A stretch of 64,000 nucleotides of DNA from Mariniphaga sp041687215 (GTDB taxonomy: Bacteria > Bacteroidota > Bacteroidia > Bacteroidales > Prolixibacteraceae). The notes under the pieces are model-generated. The model was given only the letters and a program-made list of their open reading frames with translations, was not told where the DNA came from and did no database searches. Of the stretch, positions 52,328 through 61,823 are shown in pieces. Positions within the stretch are counted from its first letter, which is position 1, and each line of letters opens with the position of its first letter. The DNA lies in NCBI RefSeq assembly GCF_041687215.1, contig NZ_JAWLCI010000018.1, positions 3,752 to 67,751 on the forward strand, given 5' to 3'. Both the position numbers and the translations under genes were made by a program.

Positions 52328-54400
52328 TTACTTCTCAAACTTCACCCAGTCAATTCCCGCCATGTTGCCGGGTTTGGCATTTGCATCAGTTCCCAAAATT
52401 TTTACGGACAAAATATGTTCTCCTTTATTTACTATCCGGTTGCCCAGGTTTACATTTTGTGTAATTACTTCGCCGGACTGAAAACCGTTAAAAGGCTCCC
52501 CCATGGGCTGACCATCCAAATAAAGTTGAATAATGCCATAATCGGGCGCTTTGGTGAGTTGTGCCGAAATGTTGTACCTGCCGTCTTCTTCCAGAATAAA
52601 CCGGGTAAGCAATTCTCTACCTGTTTCACCAAAACGCCACCACAACTGGCTGTTGCCGCCCCAGCCGAAATTACCCGACTGCGGCCCTGCCGTCCCTGAA
52701 GGCACTTGCATAACATCCAGGTTTTCACCTTCTATTATTCCATTTTCATCCACAACCGGCGGATAAATTTCCGAGCGCTTCAAAATAACCGGATTTTGAA
52801 CCGCATCCACATCGGGCTTCACGTTTGTTTCCACTCCGGGCAGCGCATACCAGAACGACGACATGGCAAAGTTTACAGTGGTTTTTACCCAGTGCCACAT
52901 TTCAATATTGGAACTTATTTCCTGCTGAAAAGGAATGGCATCCAATGTGCGATAGCGCATATTTACCGTCATTCCCGGGTGAAAATTGCCTGCACCGGTG
53001 GGTTGTGCAATAAACGGATGGGTAAACTTCTCGGGCCGGCACCAGGCATAACCATAATAATCTTCGGTTCCGGTTCCGATAAACGATGGAAATTTCTCGC
53101 CATCCACAAATATTTTCTCGTCGCCTTCGCCCCACCAGGCATCGGCGGTGTTGAAAATGGTGAGCGCATCGCCCACATAAACACCCTTCCCTTTCAAGTC
53201 CACATAATTTACATCGAAATGCCACTCATGGTTTTCCAGTTTTGGGTCGGAGGCCGAGTGAATACGATAATGTTCGTGCCAGGCAGCGCCAAAGTACATG
53301 CTCGTATTGGTCCATTTGTAGTTGTCCAAACCGGCAGCAGCGTCAACGGTCACTGTTTCTTCACCGTAATTCGTAAATTTGATTTCCACATTTTTTTTGA
53401 ACGGCATCAGCCAGAACGATTCCATTTTTCCATCATCAGAAACTTTGGTGTACCAGGTTTTCGAGGGGAAAATCTGGTAACCTGTTCCAAAAAATTCACC
53501 TGCCGGAATCCAGACGGTTTCTTCGCCATCGAACGAAATGGAAAGCACGGTGGAACGAAGCGCCTGAGGAAGGTTTTCACTTTCAAGCTTAGCTGTCAAA
53601 TAAGAAACGGCCATTCCTGAACCTTCGAAACTAAGCGTTAACGATTCACCTGGAGCAAGGGTTTGCTTCCCTTTCATTTCGCTTTCTTTTAGTTCTGAAG
53701 AATCGGCCAGCAAAAGTTTCCCGGTAGCCGAAATCAACTCGTGGTTCCGGTCAATCACATCCATGCTAAAACTTTCTACCCGGACATCTTCTGAATAAGT
53801 TCGGTAACATATATTGTAATAAATACTGGGGCGCCAACGGTTGTTTTCAAAACGCACCGCATCGCATTCATACGTGATTTTGCAATTTTTTGCATAAGGA
53901 ATCGGAAGGTACAAATTGTGTCCGCGCCTTTCGTATTCGGTTTCGGGCGAAACGGAGGCAGCCAGCGGTTCCGCAGCCAACATTTCACCGCTCAGCAATT
54001 CCAGAATTTCACCCTCAATTAAAGGTTCCGGTTGGTTATCAATATAAATTCTTACTGTTCCGTTGGCAGCACCTTCTCCGGCAAAAGTCATCCACCAGCG
54101 CACCACAGCGCCCGGACCTTCGGCATCGAAAAGGACAAATTCGCGTCTGCCGTTATTTTCTTCTTCGCGGATAAACTGCGTGTAATCGTCGTTGGCAAAC
54201 CAGCCCGGTTCATCAGGCGCCGTGCTTTTGCGGTCGTAACTGCTGAATTGTTTTAATGTGTAAGAATGTTCCGGAACCCGGGTTAATATTTCCCGATTCG
54301 TCATTTCATTCAGCAACGATTCCATGGTCACTTTTTTGCTTCCGCATGATGAGATAACGATGGAAGCTAAAATTCCGGTAATAATTATAAGGTAGCGCAT
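52328..54400 (-). CDS. GH172 (DUF2961) glycoside hydrolase, lipoprotein
   Basis: This is a DUF2961/GH172-family protein, whose studied members are alpha-fructo- or arabinofuranosidases. The start at 54400 is chosen by the lipoprotein signal (lipobox VISSCGSK). The family core has FDAEGPGAVVRWWMTFAG, GTGTEDYYGYAW (probable catalytic Glu) and MRYRTLDAIPFQQEI. A C-terminal galactose-binding/PA14-like domain (about 570-690; EDGRYNISAQL, IQLYLDGQPMGEPF) is appended. The length of about 690 aa is long for the family owing to that domain. The substrate is not deducible. It is divergent from the hybrid kinase operon. Confidence 0.9.
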   Translation of the reverse strand: MRYLIIITGILASIVISSCGSKKVTMESLLNEMTNREILTRVPEHSYTLKQFSSYDRKSTAPDEPGWFANDDYTQFIREEENNGRREFVLFDAEGPGAVVRWWMTFAGEGAANGTVRIYIDNQPEPLIEGEILELLSGEMLAAEPLAASVSPETEYERRGHNLYLPIPYAKNCKITYECDAVRFENNRWRPSIYYNICYRTYSEDVRVESFSMDVIDRNHELISATGKLLLADSSELKESEMKGKQTLAPGESLTLSFEGSGMAVSYLTAKLESENLPQALRSTVLSISFDGEETVWIPAGEFFGTGYQIFPSKTWYTKVSDDGKMESFWLMPFKKNVEIKFTNYGEETVTVDAAAGLDNYKWTNTSMYFGAAWHEHYRIHSASDPKLENHEWHFDVNYVDLKGKGVYVGDALTIFNTADAWWGEGDEKIFVDGEKFPSFIGTGTEDYYGYAWCRPEKFTHPFIAQPTGAGNFHPGMTVNMRYRTLDAIPFQQEISSNIEMWHWVKTTVNFAMSSFWYALPGVETNVKPDVDAVQNPVILKRSEIYPPVVDENGIIEGENLDVMQVPSGTAGPQSGNFGWGGNSQLWWRFGETGRELLTRFILEEDGRYNISAQLTKAPDYGIIQLYLDGQPMGEPFNGFQSGEVITQNVNLGNRIVNKGEHILSVKILGTDANAKPGNMAGIDWVKFEK

Positions 54401-54521
54401 AGGATTAATATTAAAATTAGCAGGCTGCAAGTTACAAAGTACCATTCAGAATAATAAAAAAATTCTCCATTTTTTATGTACTTTGCGGCGTTTACAAAAC
54501 TTACTCTAAATTGACTAAAAT

Positions 54522-57500
54522 ATGGGTCGTTTTAAAATGCGTTTTTCCGATTTTAATGTTAAATCCAAGCTGGCAGTTCTGATTTATATGTTTATAGCCA
54601 GCATAATAATTATGGGCATGGTCGCCAATTTTTTATTCAAAACAAGCCAAACATTAATTATTTTGGTTAGTGAACAACGGGTTTTTGTAGAAAATTTTAA
54701 TTACGGTATCGAGCATTTTTATCAGCACGAATTGTCAGAAGACGAAAACCATTTTAACGCATCAGTCGGTCATTTTAAGAAGGCTAATAGTATAGCTTCT
54801 ACCTTTTCAAAAATAGACAGTTTCTTGCAGGTGATGCCCAAAGAAGAATGGGTTCCGTTATTTTTTGAAATTTATAAAGAGGGCGCCGATAACGATATAA
54901 AAAAGGTGGAACAACTTGGAATTCAGGTTTTCCGATTATACAAAATCAATCCATCCAGGGTTAAGGCAGTTCAAAAAACAGCATCCGATGCTTCCGCTCT
55001 TACAGAAAAAGTAATTCTTAAAATAGAAAACTACAAAAACGATAAAACCAACGATACCTGGAAAGAACTCCAGGTTGATTTCGAAAATATACGTGAAATT
55101 TCGCAGGAATTTTCTTCTGAAATTTACACATTGAACGGCTATATAAACCGTTTACTGGCCATTGCAATAATTATAATTGTATTGTTTTTAATTTCTGCCG
55201 GTACATTTATTGCCATTTTAATTTCCCGTTCCATTTCCAATCCCATTAACCGTTTGGCTGATAATTTCAAAAAAATTGCAAAGGGCGATCTAAACTCCTC
55301 GGTAAATATTGATACGAACAATGAGATTGGCGAACTTTCGAAGGCATTTTCAGAAATTCAGGTGGGACTTCAACAAATAATTGCTTATTCAAGAAAAGTT
55401 GCGAAAGGAGATTACAGTTCGAAACTGCTACCCAAATCGGAAGAAGATGAACTGACCATTTCACTCAACAAAATGGCTGCCCGGCTTGAAGAGATTAAAG
55501 TAAAAAACGACAAGGAAATCTGGCTTCAAAATGGAATAAACGATTTGGACGACCAAATGCGCGGAAATTATCCGGTCAGGGAATTATCGAATAAAATTAT
55601 TGTATGGCTCAGCCGGTTCCTTGGAGCTGAAATGGCTGCAGTTTATGTATTTGATGAAATTCTCGGACACTTTGAACTAACTGCTTCTGTTGGATTAAAT
55701 ACCTCTGAAATTAAAGAATTTATTCAGCCGGGAGAAAGTCTGATTGGACAGGTAGCATTACAAAAAGAGCTTCAGGTTTTAAATACAAAAGATAAATTTC
55801 TTAAAGTGTACAGTGCCACAGGTGAAATTTCACCCGAAAAAATTTATCTTCTCCCAATGCAATACGAAGACCGGATGCAGGCTGTAATTGAATTGGCGCC
55901 GGTTAATGAATTCTCGGAACTTAAAACTGAATTTCTAAAACTGGTAGCCGAAAAAATTTCAGTTAATCTTGGCGCTGCAGTGGCCCGGTTCAGAAACAAA
56001 GAGCTTCTGGATAAAACTCTGGAACAGGCGGAAGAATTAAAAGCCCGCGACGAAGAACTCCAAAAGGAATTGAATGAAAACATACTGATAAAAGAAAATT
56101 TAATCAGGGAAAAAGCTCTGCTCGATTCGATGTTGAAAACAATACCTGACTACGTTTATTTTAAAGATACAGAAAGCAGGTTCTTGCAGGTTAGCGAGTC
56201 AATGGCTCCTCTTTTTGGAGCAAAATCTTCTGCCCATATTTTAGGCAAATCCGATTTCGATTTCCATCCGCCAAAAGAAGCTAAAAGGTATTTCGATGAA
56301 GAACAGGAAATTATAAAAAAAGGCGAAGGATTTATTGACGAAATAAGGCAGGGAACTGACGAAGATGGCGAAGAACTCTGGACGTCGGTAACCAAACTTC
56401 CAATGTACGATGAAACCGGAAAATGTATTGGAACATTTGGTATTTCAAAAGACATTACCGAAATAAAAAAGCTGGAAATAGAGGTTCGTTTGAGAAATGA
56501 AAAATTAAAATCACAACAGGAAGAATTGCAGGTTGTAAACGACCAGTTGAAACAACAACAGGAGGAATTAAGGTCGAGGCACGAAGAGCTGAAAGCGCAG
56601 GAGGAAGAATTACGGGTGGCAAATGAAGAGATGAAATCGCAGGAAGAGGAGTTGAGGGTAGCCAATGAAGAGTTGGCCGAGCAAACCAAAATTCTGTCTG
56701 AAAGCGAAAAAAACCTGAATACCCAGCAGGAAAAATTGCGGGAAATGAACCGGGAATTGAAAATGGCCAGCCAGTACAAATCGGAATTTCTGGCCAACAT
56801 GTCGCACGAACTGCGCACCCCGCTCAACAGTTTGCTCATACTTTCAAAATTGTTGAGTGAAAACAAAAAAGGAAATTTGAGCGAGGAACAACTGAAATCA
56901 GTCAGAATCATTCACAAAAGCGGCAAAGACCTGCTTGAACTGATAAACGAAATACTTGATTTATCGAAAATTGAAGCTGGGAAAATGACTTACAATTTCG
57001 ATGAAGTGAGCACCGAAGAAATAAAATTGGAAATAGTGCACAACTTTAAACCAGTAGCCGAAAACAAAAGATTAACTTTTGAATTGAACCAGTCTGAGGG
57101 GTTTCCGGCAGTTGTTTTTTCCGACAAACAGCGACTGATGCAGATTATAAAAAACCTGCTGTCCAATGCATTTAAATTTACAACCACCGGCAGTGTGAAA
57201 GTAAACATGGGATTGACACCGGCAAATGTGGAGTTGGTTAATCCCGATTTAAAGCCTGAAAATACATTCTTTATAGCTGTTGAAGACTCAGGCGTAGGCA
57301 TCCCACAATCAAAAGTTGATGATATTTTTGAAGCCTTCCAGCAAGCCGATGGAAGCATTTCGCGCAAGTATGGCGGAACCGGGCTCGGCCTTTCCATAAG
57401 CAAACAATTAACCCGTGTTTTAGGTGGTGAAATTCATGTGGAAAGTACCGAGGGAAAAGGTTCGGTTTTTACCGTTTACCTGCCCCTCGACAGCAATCTG

Positions 57501-58796
57501 GTTGGAATTGGCTACAAAAACCTGGCTGACGAAAAAGCAGCTTCGGAACACACCAGAAAATATAAAATGCAAAATGAACCTGTAATAGCTGAACAGGAAC
57601 CTAAAAGTGAAAATCTGCCTGTTTTTATCGAAGACGATAGAAATTCTGTAATTCAGCGGTTGAGGGTTTTAATTATTCACAATGAAAAAGAAAAAGCACA
57701 AAAACTTCTCGACCTGTGCCATAACAGAAATTTTAACGTACTGGTGGCTTCGGGAATAAACGACGGGATTAAACTGGCAGAAAAATTTTCTTCAGAGGCC
57801 ATAATCGTCTCAGACAGCCTCAGCGATTCTGTGGATTTGAAAAAGCTTGGCGAAAACAAATTCACTAGCCGGTTACCCCTTCACCTTGTTTCCCGGATTG
57901 AAGACTCCATACTTGACGAAATTGAAGAACTCACCACGCCGGAATCAGAAAAATTCAGGAATATTTCGAAAAACATTGAAAACAATGTATTTACAGATTA
58001 TAAGCAAATTCTGGTGGTAGAAGACGATCCAATAACGCGTGAAGCCATTCATTTGCTGTTCAAAAACAAGGACCTTGTTTTACACGAAGCCAAAACAGGG
58101 CAGCAAGCCTACGAAATGATTACTGCCAGGCCATTCGATTGTATTATTCTGGATTTGGGACTTCCCGATTTCTCTGGTAACGAACTCCTCCGCAAACTTA
58201 AAGCGGATAATGTGCCCATACCCAATGTAATCATTCATACTGCAAGGGAACTTTCGGGTGAAGAGTTGCGTGAACTGCAAAAATTTTCCGATTCCATTGT
58301 GATAAAAGGATTAAAATCTGATGAACGACTGATGGATGAAGTGACACTTTTCCTGCATCAGGTGGCCAACAAGGCGCCAAAACTGCAACAGGTTGCACAG
58401 GAAATAAATGAGGGCGATACTTTTAAGAACAAAAAAGTTTTGGTGGTTGACGATGACATCCGGAATGTGTTTGCCATAGCACAAATTCTGGAAGAACGGG
58501 AAGTTGAAGTACTGGAAGCTGAAAACGGAGCTGTGGCCATTGATATGCTAAAAAACAATTCAGATATCGATCTCGTTTTAATGGACATTATGATGCCGGT
58601 GATGGACGGATACGAGGCAATGAAAATAATTAGAAATACGCCTGAAACAAAAAATATCTCAATCATTACCCTGTCGGCAAAGGCAATGAAAGAAGATTAC
58701 CAGAAAGCCATCGATTCCGGGGCCAACGATTACATATCGAAACCGGTTGATGTGCAAAAATTATTATCATTATTAAAAATATGGCTCTATAAATAA
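54522..58796 (+). CDS. Hybrid sensor histidine kinase (TM-HAMP-GAF-PAS-coiled coil-HK-REC)
   Basis: This is a 1424-aa membrane hybrid kinase. Two membrane helices (about 14-37 and 211-235) enclose an extracytoplasmic helical domain. HAMP and a HAMP-like repeat (235-327), GAF (about 345-490) and PAS (about 535-650) follow. A coiled coil of eight EE-containing heptads (about 666-722) leads to the HisKA helix with His762 (MSHELRTP) and a complete HATPase (GTGLGLSISKQL). The C-terminus has a degenerate receiver (about 1045-1140) and two intact ones (ILDLGLPD; LMDIMMPVMDG). It is the first gene of a four-gene unit with another hybrid kinase, cheR and cheB. Confidence 0.95.
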   Translation: MGRFKMRFSDFNVKSKLAVLIYMFIASIIIMGMVANFLFKTSQTLIILVSEQRVFVENFNYGIEHFYQHELSEDENHFNASVGHFKKANSIASTFSKIDSFLQVMPKEEWVPLFFEIYKEGADNDIKKVEQLGIQVFRLYKINPSRVKAVQKTASDASALTEKVILKIENYKNDKTNDTWKELQVDFENIREISQEFSSEIYTLNGYINRLLAIAIIIIVLFLISAGTFIAILISRSISNPINRLADNFKKIAKGDLNSSVNIDTNNEIGELSKAFSEIQVGLQQIIAYSRKVAKGDYSSKLLPKSEEDELTISLNKMAARLEEIKVKNDKEIWLQNGINDLDDQMRGNYPVRELSNKIIVWLSRFLGAEMAAVYVFDEILGHFELTASVGLNTSEIKEFIQPGESLIGQVALQKELQVLNTKDKFLKVYSATGEISPEKIYLLPMQYEDRMQAVIELAPVNEFSELKTEFLKLVAEKISVNLGAAVARFRNKELLDKTLEQAEELKARDEELQKELNENILIKENLIREKALLDSMLKTIPDYVYFKDTESRFLQVSESMAPLFGAKSSAHILGKSDFDFHPPKEAKRYFDEEQEIIKKGEGFIDEIRQGTDEDGEELWTSVTKLPMYDETGKCIGTFGISKDITEIKKLEIEVRLRNEKLKSQQEELQVVNDQLKQQQEELRSRHEELKAQEEELRVANEEMKSQEEELRVANEELAEQTKILSESEKNLNTQQEKLREMNRELKMASQYKSEFLANMSHELRTPLNSLLILSKLLSENKKGNLSEEQLKSVRIIHKSGKDLLELINEILDLSKIEAGKMTYNFDEVSTEEIKLEIVHNFKPVAENKRLTFELNQSEGFPAVVFSDKQRLMQIIKNLLSNAFKFTTTGSVKVNMGLTPANVELVNPDLKPENTFFIAVEDSGVGIPQSKVDDIFEAFQQADGSISRKYGGTGLGLSISKQLTRVLGGEIHVESTEGKGSVFTVYLPLDSNLVGIGYKNLADEKAASEHTRKYKMQNEPVIAEQEPKSENLPVFIEDDRNSVIQRLRVLIIHNEKEKAQKLLDLCHNRNFNVLVASGINDGIKLAEKFSSEAIIVSDSLSDSVDLKKLGENKFTSRLPLHLVSRIEDSILDEIEELTTPESEKFRNISKNIENNVFTDYKQILVVEDDPITREAIHLLFKNKDLVLHEAKTGQQAYEMITARPFDCIILDLGLPDFSGNELLRKLKADNVPIPNVIIHTARELSGEELRELQKFSDSIVIKGLKSDERLMDEVTLFLHQVANKAPKLQQVAQEINEGDTFKNKKVLVVDDDIRNVFAIAQILEEREVEVLEAENGAVAIDMLKNNSDIDLVLMDIMMPVMDGYEAMKIIRNTPETKNISIITLSAKAMKEDYQKAIDSGANDYISKPVDVQKLLSLLKIWLYK

Positions 58797-58800
58797 TTGT

Positions 58801-60384
58801 ATGGGGAAACCAAAAATACTCATTGTAGATGACCGGGTTGAGAACCTGGTAAGCCTTGAAATGCTGCTCGGCGATTTTGATGTTACTTTTGTGCGGGCAA
58901 CCTCTGGTATGGAGGCGCTTAGGGAAACGCAAAAAGAAGATTTTGCCATGGCCATCCTCGATGTGCAGATGCCCGGCATGGATGGTTACGAAACCTTGAC
59001 GCTTATGCGCAAAAGAAAAAAATCAATGTTTCTCCCTGTCATTTTTGTTTCAGCCATTCATCAGAGCGAACTGCATATTATTAAAGGAATTGAAACCGGT
59101 GCGGTTGACTTTATTCCCAAACCAATTATTCCTGAAATTCTCATTGGAAAAGTGAGAATTTTCCTCGAATTGTATTCCCGCCAGGAAGAACTGAAAGATT
59201 TGCTCCAAAAACTGGAAGAAAACAACCGGGAACTCGAAATTCAAAAAACAAAAGCCGAAAAAGCCACACAGGCCAAATCCATTTTTCTGGCCAATATGTC
59301 GCACGAAATACGGACACCACTTAATGGCGTTATCGGAATTTCAAAAATACTGGAAGAAACAGAACTGAAACCCGAACAGAAAAATCTTGTTGAAATTATT
59401 TCCTCATCGGGCGAAAACCTATTGAATATTATTAATGACATTCTTGATTTTTCAAAAATTGAAGCTGGCCAGATTCAAATTGAAAACATCGAATTCAGGC
59501 TTTCCAAAGTAATAAACACCATTGTAAAGTTATTACAATTCAGGGCGCAAACAAAAGGAATTAACCTTTCTGCCAAAATTGACAAAAATATTCCCGACAT
59601 GTTGTTTGGCGACCCGCACAGGTTAAATCAAATTTTGATAAACCTGGTAAACAACGCCATCAAATTTACCAAAGAGGGAAGTGTAAAAATTGAAATCGCA
59701 CCTCTAAATAAAAACATCAACAAAACCGAACTTTTGTTTAAAGTTATTGACACTGGCATTGGCATTTCTGAAGAAAACAAGAAAAAACTGTTTAAAGTGT
59801 TTTCGCAAACCGATGAATCAACAGAACGAAAATACGGAGGAACCGGCCTTGGTCTTGCCATCTGCAAAAACCTTGTTCATCTGATGGGAGGTGAAATTGG
59901 TATTGAAAGTGAGCCCGGCAAAGGTTCGGAATTTTGGTTCAAACTTAATTTCGGATACAACCCCGAAAGTCAGGATGGTGAGGAAGAACCCGAAATAATA
60001 ATTCCTGAAAACACCAAAATTTTATATGCTGAAGATAACCCGGTCAATCAGCGCATTACCCAGGCTATTTTGCAAAAAATGGGAATTTCGTGCGATGTTG
60101 CCGCCGACGGAAAGAAAGCATTCGAAATGTTTAAAACGAATCGCTACGACCTGATTCTGATGGATATGCAAATGCCGGAATGGGACGGAATAAGTTCCAC
60201 AATAAAAATAAGAGAATACGAAGCAAACCATGCCGTTGAAAAGCCCGTATTTATTGTTGCAGTTACAGCGAATACCTATTCTGATGACAAACAAAAATGT
60301 TTCGATGCCGGCATGAATGATTTTATTAGCAAGCCGTTTAAAATGGCTCAAATCAGGAAAATAATCCAAAATGCTTTCAGATAA
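58801..60384 (+). CDS. REC-HisKA-HATPase-REC hybrid kinase
   Basis: This is a soluble hybrid kinase of 527 aa with a receiver at each end. The N-terminal REC (about 5-120) has VDDRVEN and the acceptor Asp in ILDVQMPGMDG. A coiled coil (about 130-160) leads to HisKA with the His in MSHEIRTPLNG and a HATPase with GTGLGLAICKNL. The C-terminal REC (about 400-520) has AEDNPVN and LMDMQMPEWDG. It lacks membrane and ligand domains, so input probably comes by phosphotransfer from the first kinase to its N-terminal REC. Its ATG lies 4 bp after that gene and its end overlaps cheR by 14 bp. Confidence 0.95.
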   Translation: MGKPKILIVDDRVENLVSLEMLLGDFDVTFVRATSGMEALRETQKEDFAMAILDVQMPGMDGYETLTLMRKRKKSMFLPVIFVSAIHQSELHIIKGIETGAVDFIPKPIIPEILIGKVRIFLELYSRQEELKDLLQKLEENNRELEIQKTKAEKATQAKSIFLANMSHEIRTPLNGVIGISKILEETELKPEQKNLVEIISSSGENLLNIINDILDFSKIEAGQIQIENIEFRLSKVINTIVKLLQFRAQTKGINLSAKIDKNIPDMLFGDPHRLNQILINLVNNAIKFTKEGSVKIEIAPLNKNINKTELLFKVIDTGIGISEENKKKLFKVFSQTDESTERKYGGTGLGLAICKNLVHLMGGEIGIESEPGKGSEFWFKLNFGYNPESQDGEEEPEIIIPENTKILYAEDNPVNQRITQAILQKMGISCDVAADGKKAFEMFKTNRYDLILMDMQMPEWDGISSTIKIREYEANHAVEKPVFIVAVTANTYSDDKQKCFDAGMNDFISKPFKMAQIRKIIQNAFR

Positions 60385-61243
60385 AACAAACAACACTAAA
60401 GAAAATCAGGAGGCAATTGACACCTCCGACATTGAGCTGAACCTGCTCCTTCAGGCCATTTTTATGAAATATGGATATGATTTCAGGAATTACAGTAAGG
60501 CTCACCTGAAACGAAGAATTAATCAGCGTTTGCAATTAAACGATTACAATACCATTTCTGAATTGCAAAACAAGGTGCTTTGGGATAAAACTTTTTTCCG
60601 CACCATTTTGCAAGACCTTTCCATTAATGTTACTGAAATGTTTCGCGATCCGGATTTTTACCTGGCGTTTCGAAAAAAAGTGGTTTCCGATTTAAAAACC
60701 TATGCCCGCTTAAAAGTTTGGCACGCAGGATGTTCCACTGGCGAAGAAGTTTATTCACTGGCTATTTTGCTGCAGGAAGAGGGTTTGCTTCAGCGAACAC
60801 AAATTTATGCTACTGACTTTAACAAAAACGTGCTCGAAACAGCCAAACAGGGAATTTATCCTAAAAAAGAAATAGAACTATACGCAAAAAATTATCTTGA
60901 AGCCGGAGGAAAAACCAAACTTTCAGATTACTACACGTCTAAATATGGTTCTGTGCTGTTCGATAAATCGCTTTCGAAAAACATTGTTTTTGCCGACCAC
61001 AACCTGGTAACCGACGGTGTTTTTGCAGAGGTAAACCTCATTTTCTGCCGCAATGTGCTTATTTATTTCGACAAATTTCTGCAAAATAAAGTACTCAAAC
61101 TTTTTAACGAAAGTCTTACCAAGCGGGGAATTCTTTGTCTGGGAACCAAGGAAAGTCTCCGGTTTACCGATTTTGAGAACAACTACTCGATGCTTGATAA
61201 AAAAATGAGAATTTATAAAAAACTTCAAATTACTGAAAAATGA
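60371..61243 (+). CDS. cheR: CheR-type protein-glutamate methyltransferase
   Basis: This is a 290-aa AdoMet-dependent methyltransferase that methylates Glu residues on receptors or receptor-like proteins. An N-terminal helical domain (about 15-75, with FRNYSKAHLKRRINQRL) precedes the catalytic part: SINVTEMFRDPDFY, AdoMet motif WHAGCSTGEEVYSLAILL, ATDFNKNVLETAK and LIFCRNVLIYFDK. The length and motifs are complete. It overlaps the hybrid kinase gene and is itself overlapped by cheB (ATGA junction). There is no MCP, cheA or cheW in the window, so the substrate is not obvious. Confidence 0.95.
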   Translation: MLSDKTNNTKENQEAIDTSDIELNLLLQAIFMKYGYDFRNYSKAHLKRRINQRLQLNDYNTISELQNKVLWDKTFFRTILQDLSINVTEMFRDPDFYLAFRKKVVSDLKTYARLKVWHAGCSTGEEVYSLAILLQEEGLLQRTQIYATDFNKNVLETAKQGIYPKKEIELYAKNYLEAGGKTKLSDYYTSKYGSVLFDKSLSKNIVFADHNLVTDGVFAEVNLIFCRNVLIYFDKFLQNKVLKLFNESLTKRGILCLGTKESLRFTDFENNYSMLDKKMRIYKKLQITEK

Positions 61244-61791
61244 AAGCAGTTGTTGTTGGTGCATCATACGGAGGAATGGAAGCCATCAGGAAATTACTGA
61301 TGAATTTACCGGAAAGTTTTGAAGCGCCGGTAATTATCGTTCTTCATATTGGAGCCAACACAATCAACACTTACCTTTCGCAATTGAACCAAAAGACAAA
61401 CAGAAAGGTAAAAGAAGCAGGAGAAAAAGAAGCCATACGCAGGAAAACCGTCTATTTTGCGCCGCCAAATTATCATCTGCAAATCGAATCCGATTTCACA
61501 TTCAGCCTTTCAACCGACCCAAAAATAAATTTCTCGAGGCCTTCAATTGATGTGCTTTTTGAAACTGCCGCCTGGACATTCAAAGACAAACTCACAGGCA
61601 TTTTGCTCACCGGCTCGAACAACGACGGCGCCACCGGGCTGCAAACCATTAAAAAATATGGAGGAACTACTGTTGTAGAAAATCCTGAAACCGCTTTTGC
61701 CAAAGCCATGCCTTTATCGGCCATTGAACTTTTTGAGCCTGATTTTGTGCTGGATTTAGAAGAAATGGCTAAAAAGTTGACAGAACTTTGA
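61240..61791 (+). CDS. cheB: CheB-type methylesterase domain protein
   Basis: This is a stand-alone CheB catalytic domain, 183 aa, which removes methyl groups from Glu. The catalytic triad is conserved: Ser in GASYGGMEA, His in IVLHIGANT and Asp in GSNNDGATGL. The N-terminal receiver of classical CheB is absent, so regulation by phosphorylation would need another protein, perhaps the hybrid kinases of the same operon. Its start overlaps the cheR stop by 4 bp, so the two are translationally coupled. It is the last gene of the unit. Confidence 0.94.
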   Translation: MKAVVVGASYGGMEAIRKLLMNLPESFEAPVIIVLHIGANTINTYLSQLNQKTNRKVKEAGEKEAIRRKTVYFAPPNYHLQIESDFTFSLSTDPKINFSRPSIDVLFETAAWTFKDKLTGILLTGSNNDGATGLQTIKKYGGTTVVENPETAFAKAMPLSAIELFEPDFVLDLEEMAKKLTEL

Positions 61792-61823
61792 AAAAATGAA
61801 TTCCTGATAAAAAGCTTTTGCCC

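Noticed and set aside
52706..53620. 304-codon plus-strand ORF opposite the GH172 gene
   Set aside because: It is an antisense shadow of a clear GH172 gene, with no domain of its own.
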